Positions 1 through 7,400 of a DNA stretch of 8,554 nucleotides are shown piece by piece. The notes under the pieces are model-generated. The model was not told the origin of the DNA, ran no database searches, and worked only from the letters and a program-made list of their open reading frames with translations. The position numbers were made by a program, and so were the translations under genes. Positions within the stretch are counted from its first letter, which is position 1. Each line of letters begins with the position of its first letter. The DNA comes from Candidatus Bathyarchaeota archaeon (GTDB lineage Archaea; Asgardarchaeota; Lokiarchaeia; Sigyniarchaeales; Sigyniarchaeaceae): NCBI GenBank assembly GCA_014729935.1, contig WJJB01000229.1, positions 1 through 8,554 on the forward strand, read 5' to 3'.

Positions 1-1
1 C

Positions 2-52
2 ATAGCCTCTGTGAAGGGATTCAAGAAAATTAAGAAGGTGACACGACGGTGA
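2..52 (+). CDS. Possible 3' end of an upstream gene (16 codons visible)
   Basis: Frame 2 is open from the left edge to a TGA at 50-52 and would encode IASVKGFKKIKKVTRR. The tail is strongly basic, like the short post-membrane tail of the next protein (KKIKDKS), so the upstream gene could also be a membrane-anchored protein; that is a guess from 16 residues. The TGA overlaps the GTG start of the next gene (GTGA), the usual sign of translational coupling in an operon. Frame 1 is an alternative (stop TAA at 31-33, ten codons), while frame 3 is closed at once. No function can be assigned. Confidence 0.4.
   Translation: MASVKGFKKIKKVTRR
35..41 (+). promoter_or_regulatory. Ribosome binding site for the 401-residue membrane protein
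   Basis: The sequence AAGGTGA lies seven bases before the GTG at 49 and matches the anti-Shine-Dalgarno end of archaeal and bacterial 16S rRNA. It supports the GTG start. An in-frame TAA at 31-33 rules out any start further upstream. Confidence 0.65.
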
Positions 53-1254
53 AACATAGGATACTGGCAACGTTTTTCACGTGTTACCTTGTAATCGAGA
101 TGGCTTTAATTGGAATGGCATTGGATAACACCCATCATCCACATGCAGGCAGGGATTTCACTCAAGGGCTGGAAATCCATGAATCTAACTTGGATCCGCA
201 GCACTTTTGCAGCTTGGGGGTGAAGCAATCAGTAACCGGTGGAATGATACTTCCAAATGAAAACTACACGCTCCCAAAGCAATATTACCTCACTGCTGGA
301 AAGAGATACATCGTGGAACTGCATTACCAAGTCTTGCATCCTGCAGTTGATTATGATCTCTTCTTGGTGCGCTCGGAAGATGAAAAAACTCTCATGAATG
401 GCACGGGCTCTCGAGGGATGGATGAATTCCTGCAATTCATGGTAAACAATACTGGCGCATACAAGATAATCGTGTTCCATGACGCGGGCGATTCAATTGA
501 AAACGCCTCCGGCGATCCTGCAACCGTTTTTCTACATGAATACTGGCTATTTTCAGGAAAGAAACTCCATTCATCATTCCATATGGAAGGAAAGGATGGC
601 AATAATAACGATCAGGTTGAAATGTATCATTCGATCAAGGTTGGTGCCCTTCCCACCAGGTATCCATTGCAAGCCGTGGTGACATGCGATGTACCAGCAG
701 CTTTGGATGTTTACGAGGTGCGCTTGTATCCAATCTTGGGAATGAGGAATTTAAACATCCAAGATCACGATAACTTGTATGCGGGATATAGCATGTACAG
801 GATCTCGCACGATCTCATTGACCCGTTGGATCGCGATCAGCATGAATTCGTTTTCATGCTTCCAGATACTACTCGTTCGATACCATTCGATTGGGATGAC
901 GGGGATCGTGCTGGAGCTTCGCCCCGTCCCTTGTCGATTGATATCAATGGCTCGGTGGTTATCAAGAACGCGTCCTGCAATCCAACGCAAAAGAACACGG
1001 TGTTTCTTGGTAGGGAGATCATGATTGTGATCATCGCAGAGTGGGGATCAGGCACCATGACCGTGAATGTCGACCTTCCTGGTGAAACTACCGAGGAACC
1101 GGGATCAAGTGAAGCGGGGAATGAGCATTCGGAAAAAAGATGGATTGGCATGATTTTTTCAGAGCAAAACCTTCCTGTCATCTTGGCAATATCGGGATTC
1201 TGCGTGTTTGGCATCGTGGCCCACTTTTACAAGAAAATCAAAGATAAAAGCTGA
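49..1254 (+). CDS. Type I membrane protein with PPC-like beta-sandwich, surface-exposed
   Basis: This 401-residue protein starts at GTG, with an in-frame stop 16 bases upstream and a good ribosome binding site. Residues 1-24 are a signal peptide (basic MKHR, then a hydrophobic stretch to about A24). Residues about 78-166 resemble the bacterial/archaeal pre-peptidase C-terminal (PPC) fold: LTAGKRYIVEL, then DYDLFLV (101-107), then NNTGAYKIIVF (133-143). Residues about 190-343 form a second beta-rich domain, perhaps a diverged copy (LDVYEVRLYPI at 219-229). An acidic, Ser/Gly-rich linker (about 344-364) leads to one membrane helix (about 375-394) and the cytoplasmic tail KKIKDKS. Sequons at N72, N117, N133, N152, N300 and N307 fit an N-glycosylated exterior. 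No catalytic motif is visible. It is likely a surface adhesion or scaffold partner of the giant protein 184 bases downstream. The domain name is family knowledge applied by eye; the topology is well supported. Confidence 0.88.
   Translation: MKHRILATFFTCYLVIEMALIGMALDNTHHPHAGRDFTQGLEIHESNLDPQHFCSLGVKQSVTGGMILPNENYTLPKQYYLTAGKRYIVELHYQVLHPAVDYDLFLVRSEDEKTLMNGTGSRGMDEFLQFMVNNTGAYKIIVFHDAGDSIENASGDPATVFLHEYWLFSGKKLHSSFHMEGKDGNNNDQVEMYHSIKVGALPTRYPLQAVVTCDVPAALDVYEVRLYPILGMRNLNIQDHDNLYAGYSMYRISHDLIDPLDRDQHEFVFMLPDTTRSIPFDWDDGDRAGASPRPLSIDINGSVVIKNASCNPTQKNTVFLGREIMIVIIAEWGSGTMTVNVDLPGETTEEPGSSEAGNEHSEKRWIGMIFSEQNLPVILAISGFCVFGIVAHFYKKIKDKS
1171..1251 (+). other. C-terminal membrane anchor and lysine-rich stop-transfer tail
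   Basis: Residues 375-394 of the upstream protein are an uninterrupted hydrophobic run (LPVILAISGFCVFGIVAHFY), followed by KKIKDKS. With the N-terminal signal peptide this gives a type I topology: the main body outside, seven residues inside. No cysteine lipobox or sortase-like LPxTG signal is present. Confidence 0.8.
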
Positions 1255-1273
1255 AAGGAGGAATTTCATGTAG
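1254..1273 (+). other. Strong Shine-Dalgarno followed by an AUG-UAG start-stop pair
   Basis: AAAGGAGG (1254-1261) begins on the last base of the preceding stop codon. It is followed six bases later by ATG (1268-1270) and immediately by TAG (1271-1273). This is the best ribosome binding site in the window, yet it serves an open frame of one codon. It may be a ribosome-parking or leader element, or the broken start of a lost gene. The bases are certain; the function is speculation. Confidence 0.45.
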
Positions 1274-1315
1274 GCCCTTTTTCATGTCCCATGAAGGTTG
1301 GGCTAAAGGGTTTTA
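1272..1315 (+). terminator. Possible hairpin terminator after the PPC-like gene
   Basis: TTCATG (1281-1286) and CATGAA (1290-1295) form a perfect six-base stem with a three-base loop. Outside it, CCCTTT (1275-1280) can pair with AAAGGG (1305-1310), or alternatively CCC (1275-1277) with GGG (1300-1302). A T-rich run, TTTTATT, follows from 1311. Archaeal termination depends mainly on the T-tract, so the hairpin may be incidental or may sequester the start-stop region. Confidence 0.4.
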
Positions 1316-1345
1316 TTAATGTCGGTTCGTGTTGTTTAACCATTC
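1304..1345 (+). promoter_or_regulatory. Weak candidate promoter (BRE/TATA-like) for the giant gene
   Basis: TAAAGGG followed by TTTTATTAAT (1311-1320) resembles a purine-rich BRE next to an AT-rich TATA-like box. Transcription would then begin about 25 bases downstream, leaving a leader of roughly 95 bases. The match is poor and overlaps the putative terminator T-tract. A second AT-rich candidate, GCTATTAGA (1415-1423), sits too close to the start codon for an ordinary leader. Within the 184-base intergenic stretch I see no other gene. Confidence 0.2.
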
Positions 1346-1422
1346 AAATTCACCACGTGCCAGGATTCTGGCAAGAAATGATCAATCTTGCATCCCACGG
1401 CGCGTGATCTACATGCTATTAG

Positions 1423-1438
1423 AGTTGATAGTTGAACA
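1423..1438 (+). promoter_or_regulatory. Region just before the giant gene start: weak or no RBS, heptamer direct repeat
   Basis: AGTTGAT and AGTTGAA stand in tandem (1423-1436). GTTGAT (1424-1429) is a one-mismatch match to the GGTGAT part of a Shine-Dalgarno, nine bases before ATG 1439. No strong ribosome binding site exists. The TGA at 1433-1435 is in frame with the giant gene, so ATG 1439 is the most upstream start possible. Confidence 0.35.
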
Positions 1439-4400
1439 ATGAGACAACACGAGAAGATACATTCGAGTTACGCACGCGCGATTTTTCCAATCTCTATCAT
1501 GGTATTGGGCATGTTCCTACCGTTGATAGGTAACCCTGATATTGACATTGGCATGAATAACACCGGTGATTTAGACCCGGAAGCAGATCTTGAATTCCCG
1601 ATGGGAGACGAAAAAGAAGATAATGGTGAGGGGACGGGTATCGAGGAATCCATCGTTCTTGAACCTGGTTACTTGGATGAATACTTGTCAAACAATCTCC
1701 ACGATTTCCACATGGAAGACATGGTGTATGGTTATTCAGTTACTGATGGGGTGTATTACTTGGTGCTTGCAGGTTACACGTGGAATGGTCCATCAAATTC
1801 AACAAACACCACGTGGAGTTTGGTCTTTTACACCGTGGATTTTTCAGCTGGAAACCCTGGACTCAGTTTCGTGAGTAAGAAGGCACCAGGTGCCATTGAT
1901 CCAACAAATTTGTATGAATCTGCTTTTAGCTCCATCGAAATAGCAGATATCGATGAAAATGGCCAGCCTGAATTGGTTTGTGGCGGTAATATCACATACG
2001 GCGTGCATACCCATGCATTTTATCGTCGTTTTGCATTTTCGGATTCAATCATTGGAATGACTGGAATATTGGGCGAATGGGACAATGCTTACGGCGTTTG
2101 GAATACTACATGCCTTGATATCGCCGTGGATGATATTGATAGCGATGGCCATTTAGAGTTGGTTTCGAGCTGTATTGCCAATAGGGATTCAAGCACGTCA
2201 CAGCGAGGTTTGACTTATGTCTACTTCTCCTTGGATACTGGATCAACCGCGTATGCATACGAGAACTATGGGTTTGAAAATAATATACAGGAAATTCAAT
2301 GGAACGATATCGCCATTACCAGGATCAATCATGATAACCGCTCGGAGATCATCCTTGGTGGCTTCATGAAGCATTCAATATCATCACCACGCCTTGCTGC
2401 CACCATGACCTTGAATTTCTACGGGGATACCATTTATCTCATTAACTTGAAAGTAGCTCAACCAGAACCGGAGATTGTGAAGGAAATCGATTTCACGGGG
2501 TATGATATCGGTATCAACCCGGACGGGATCGATGGATGGCAGGATAATTCCAATAGCACCTTTGTGGAAATCAAGACCAAGAAGATGCAAAAGGATCATT
2601 TCAACCTCATGGTACTTTCAGATAATGATCCCATTAAACCAGCCATTCTTACCAACCAGTTCAGCACATTGCAAGAGTGCTTGATTGAATTTGATCTTTC
2701 AACTTCCCGGTTGAATTACATGAGAACCATTTCACTACTAACAAGCAATGATGAAGTGAAAGCCACCATGAGAATTTCCAACGGGTATCTTGAAGCATAT
2801 AATGCATCAGGATACAATTTCGTTCCCATGTACAAACTATCACCGAATCAATGGATGAAAGTGGGAATGGGCTTCGATCCATCCATGGGTTTAAATGGGA
2901 TGTTCAAGGTGTTCATCGACGATCATGCAGTAACCGATTGGCTTTCTTGCTATTCCACGTTTAATAATAATATTGCAGGCGTGGAATTCAAGACTTCCGG
3001 TGCCGATCCCATGAATCAATTTTACATCGATAACCTGCGCGTTCTCGATAAAGCGGGATACGAGAGCTCCGAGATATCTGCCCTCGACGTGGAGGACATG
3101 AACAAGGACGGCAAGGAGGATATAGTTGCAATCATCAACCACTATTCATCAACAGCTGGTAATTATTCTTCGCAAGTGACTTTCACAACCCGCATGGAAA
3201 TGGATTCCGAAGAACCATTTACAGTTTACCCAACCAACATGGATATTGATGGCAGAGGCAGGTGGACCACCAGTTGCGATGGCACTGGATCTGCGAAAGT
3301 TCAGGAAATTACTCATGTCAACAAGGCATTATTCCTTGAAGATCGGGCGACTAGTGACTTGGCACAAGCGTGGTGGGAGTTACCAGGAACCGTTCCCAAT
3401 GAGGGTCGAATTTCTTTCAGGTTCATGACCAATAACTCAATCGAACCAACATTTCTATACCTCACGGACGGTGCAAAAGATGAGGCATCCATTCCAACGC
3501 TAAATCCACTGGGAAATTGCAAAATCTTGGTGTATCTTGGATACTTTTATGTTTATGATGGAGCATCGTCGGTGCAACCAACGCAAAGTTGCGTCAACGA
3601 TGCGTGGTATGACATTTCAATCGAGTATGACTTGGATCAAGGATGGCACGTGATCATTGACGGTTTTCAAGTTGGTTCAAGTTATGAGTATGATTTCTCT
3701 GGAAATCCACGAGTGTTCGATCATTTTGAAATTACAACTAGTTTGGGATATGGGGGATATATGTCGGTGGTTGATGAGATCGATGTTTCCTATCCTGTAG
3801 AGGATTTACAGGTTGAAAATATCCAAGATTGGTTCATGGAAGGAAACGTGAATTTCGAGGATCTGGACGGTGCAGATGGCACGGTCCTGACATTGAAGAG
3901 AAATAATGATGATGCTCGCAATGATTACACGACAAGCACCAAAGCAATGCGCATGGGATTCGATGAAACCATTGCAGGCTCAATCACCCTTTGGGCGAAA
4001 TCTGAGATTATCTCCCCTGGAATTTTCCATATATGTGATCTCTATCAAGGTTATTACATGACCAATCCATCCATCTTCAGGTTATTCGTGGCAGAAGATC
4101 TCTCCATCAGGAGAAATTGGACCGATACGAGTTCCATCAATTCGGGATATTACTGGGAAGATGGAGTTTGGCACGAGATTCGCGTCGATGTCATTAACTT
4201 GGGAGTTGAATTAAACGCCTTCATTAACGTTACCATTGATGGGGAACTCATATTCCACAATGAACGATACGAGTACGAATACGAGAGGATAATGAACGTG
4301 TCATTCTCCTTGAATGAGGAGTTTGCCGGGCAGCTATATATCGATAATTTCGAAGCCAAGCTTGCACCAGAACGTGTGTCCCGTGATTTTGATTTAAAAA

Positions 4401-7400
4401 AGAAAAGTCCAGTGCTCAGTGCGCTCAACGATGAGGGGGAGAAGCTATCCACGGTTGTCCAGGATCTCAATGCCTCTAATCCAGATGACGACCCGTACTC
4501 TGAAATTCAAATCGCGGTGAGTTACGAAATTGCTGGAGAATATAATCCTGGACTACATAAGATCGTGTATAAAAACGGGGAGTTTTCATATGAAGGGGAC
4601 TTCATAGACCAACCGGTAACGACCACGGCACAAGCAACTCGAATACTCCTAGGACCACGAATGCAAGATGAAAATTCCTTGCTTTTCCTGTCCGGGAACT
4701 ATTATCAATCAGGGAATGGTAAGCATTATTATTTCCTCCGATTGATGGCAAATCTACCAGAGAAAACCGACAGGGGTTACTTGCATGAGGAGGAATTTGG
4801 TTTTATTAACGTCTTTCCTGATGCAGCATTCAGGGAATACACGGATATCGAGATTGCCGATATTGATCAAGATGGCGTGAATGAAATCATCCTCTTGGCA
4901 ATAGAATACCAGGATCCTTTCAACACGCCAATGATATTGGAAATCTACGAGAAAGTTGGTCAGGAATGGCGGTTTACTAATGAACACGTGATTGTAAATT
5001 ACGGCGGATCAACCATGTACCAAGGCCGTGATCTCCTCGTGAAAGATATTGATAATGATAATAGGGATGAGGTCGTGGTCGCTGGTAACCTGTTCACGAG
5101 TAGTGGTTACCCGTACGGTTTCGTATGGATGTTTGAATATAATTTCCGTAGAGTATGGCCAAACGATCCTTATTTTGTCAATAACAAGATTCCTGGTAAT
5201 CCGACAAACCATTTTCTATTTACCGATAGATTCCAGAGTACAAGAGATTCATTTTTCACTTGCATCGATGCATGGGACATTACGCGTGATGGATTAGATG
5301 AGCTCGTGGTTGGGGGGTATTATCTCACTCCGAACGAAAAGCCCGCCATGATGGTACTCAGCTTGGACCCCTTACTTTATAGAATGAAACTTGAAATCCG
5401 GTATGCTAGTTTCCATAGTTCTATCGAGGGAAGGATCAATACTATCAAGTGCAGGGATCTTGACAACAGTGGTACACCCAAGATCATCATGGGGGGAAAT
5501 TCAACACATTTCAACGTTTTCAACGGACCCAACAATCATGCTGACTTACGCGTGATGAAGGTGACTCCTGCATTCTCGTACACCCCGATAACCATGGCAG
5601 TCTGGCAGGAGTATTATTACACTGGTGCAGCCTTCTCCTACCAGAATTACCCTTGGCACCTAAACCCAGGATATACAGGATCCTTAGAGAGCAAGATCAT
5701 GGACATGGAGATCAAGGATATTGATTGGGATGGTATTGATGAGATTGTTACGGCTGGTTCTTACCATCCTAACCCAACATCTTCGTTCGGTGCAACACAC
5801 GTGATTAATTTTACGGCGGGTGCTTTGAACTTGGAAAGCCCAGCGGTGTTTAATGACAATGCAAATCAGGATACGATTTACAACGATATTGCCCTGGGAA
5901 ACATAGATTATGATGATAACGTGGAGATGATGGTCGGTGGAGTTTCAAACGCTGCTGGTTCACCAACAATACACGATTTCATGGGTATCATGAATCGTGA
6001 ACATAAGTACATGCTTTATCCCGGTTCAATTGAATTTGAGCACATTATGTATCCGGATGAACCTTCCTTTGTCACGGGAATAGAAACAGCCGATTTAGAC
6101 AAGGACGGGGTAGGTGAAATCGTTTCTCTCATCGGCAATGCCATCATGGGCTATATCATGATAATCCACAATAAAACCGTGATCGTGGATGACACGGCAC
6201 CAGATATCGTGTCATTGAATGACACGGTTAATATTATCGGAACGAATCTCACCCTCTTTCACGATGATTTTGAACACGGGTTCGATAAATGGGAAGAAAC
6301 TAATGGATTGTGGCATATCACGGGAAGTGATAGCATCTGGCCCGATTCCTATCATTCTTATAACCAATCAGCGTGGTTCGGGTTGGAATCGAATGGTACC
6401 TACGAAACCGGCTCTCCGGAAAATGGTTCCATCATTACCATGCCAATAAACTTGGCTGGTACTGATCAGGCATTCCTGGAGTTCAACCACTGGAGAGCTT
6501 CAGAAGTGAGTTGGGATTATTCATACATTTACGTCTCTGGGGCTCCTGACCAACCGTTTGAATTGATATACCAGTCTGATGTCCAGATTTCCCCATGGCG
6601 CCGTGAAGTTTTCAATATATCCTCGTATTGTGGCAATGAATCAGTGAGAATCAAGTTCAATTTTGATACTGGCGATGCTGTTGCTAATAACTATCGAGGC
6701 TGGTTGATTGATGACGTGAAAGTCTACACTAACGAAAGCCAGTTCGATTTATCAGTTCTCGTTTCCGATCAATCTTATGTTGACTTGTTTTGCAATGCCA
6801 CGGGCGTTTTCGAGCCGGTTATCTTCCCGGATTTTCCATGGGGTTCGGCACAAGTTTTGGATGAGCCATGGAGTAGAATCATTGATGTTTCATGTGATTT
6901 ACAATACATGGTTCCAGGCCTCAATTTCATCACGTTCCACGCCATGGATGAGTTCGGAAATGGCAAGATATTAGATGTTCCCGTGTTCAACGATCTCTGG
7001 ACGCCTGAAATCTTGGTTTCCCTCCCTGTCGATGGAGGTGTGTTTAATGCAGCCCCCGAGTTCATTATTAATGCTTGGGATGATGTCGGTGTCTTGCGAA
7101 CTTGGTACGAGGTACATGTCCCATCGACCAATACGACACATGGTCCTTTTTATTTCACCAATAATGGGACCATGAGGGGCACGTATTGGGATGCATTGCC
7201 CGTTGAGGAAGAAATATATTGGCATTTTTACGTGATGGATTGGGCAGGCAATATTGGCGGACAAGTTGTTCATGTATTTAAGGATCTTGATCCACCGCAG
7301 GTTTCAATTGATTATCCCAACGCATTCGATATTTTCAGCAGCCCTCCCACCTACATGGTCGAGATCACCGATTTCTCTCCAGAAATCTTTTATTACGAGG

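Larger units (their letters stand above)
1715..4810 (+). other. First beta-propeller, interrupted by three jelly-roll domains
   Basis: Blade motifs with the FG-GAP/VCBS pattern (hydrophobic strand, D-x-D-x-D-G-x-x-E, hydrophobic strand, GG) occur at residues 170 (DIDENGQPE), 232 (DIDSDGHLE), 297 (degenerate NHDNRSE) and 553 (DMNKDGKED). Degenerate copies follow at about 1009 (DLNASNPDDD) and about 1074 (RMQDENS then LLFLSG). A motif-less blade precedes them (YYLVLAGY from 106). Successive spacing is about 62-65 residues. The gaps 297-553 and 553-1009 equal one blade plus about 192 and about 394 residues, which matches the inserted jelly-rolls. Seven blades in total is inference; the motifs are directly visible. 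Confidence 0.6.

Noticed and set aside
837..1214. A 125-codon minus-strand frame under the PPC-like gene
   Set aside because: The + frame has a signal peptide, domain pattern and membrane anchor. The antisense product looks like random low-order sequence.
1291..1407. A 38-codon frame (MKVGLKGF...) in the intergenic region
   Set aside because: The strong Shine-Dalgarno at 1254-1261 is 29 bases away, the start lies inside the hairpin, and the peptide shows no recognisable pattern.
4859..6118. EF-hand or dockerin repeats for the D-x-D-x-D-G motifs
   Set aside because: The loops recur every 60-87 residues between beta strands and are mostly followed by hydrophobic-GG, whereas EF-hands and dockerins pair closely between helices.
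6260..6727. An M6/InhA-type metalloprotease
   Set aside because: Only the C-terminal jelly-roll type is present. No HExxH zinc motif occurs anywhere in the translated protein.
6775..7131. A 118-codon minus-strand frame under the Ig-like region
   Set aside because: It overlaps a well-supported + strand domain region and shows no domain, signal or start context of its own.
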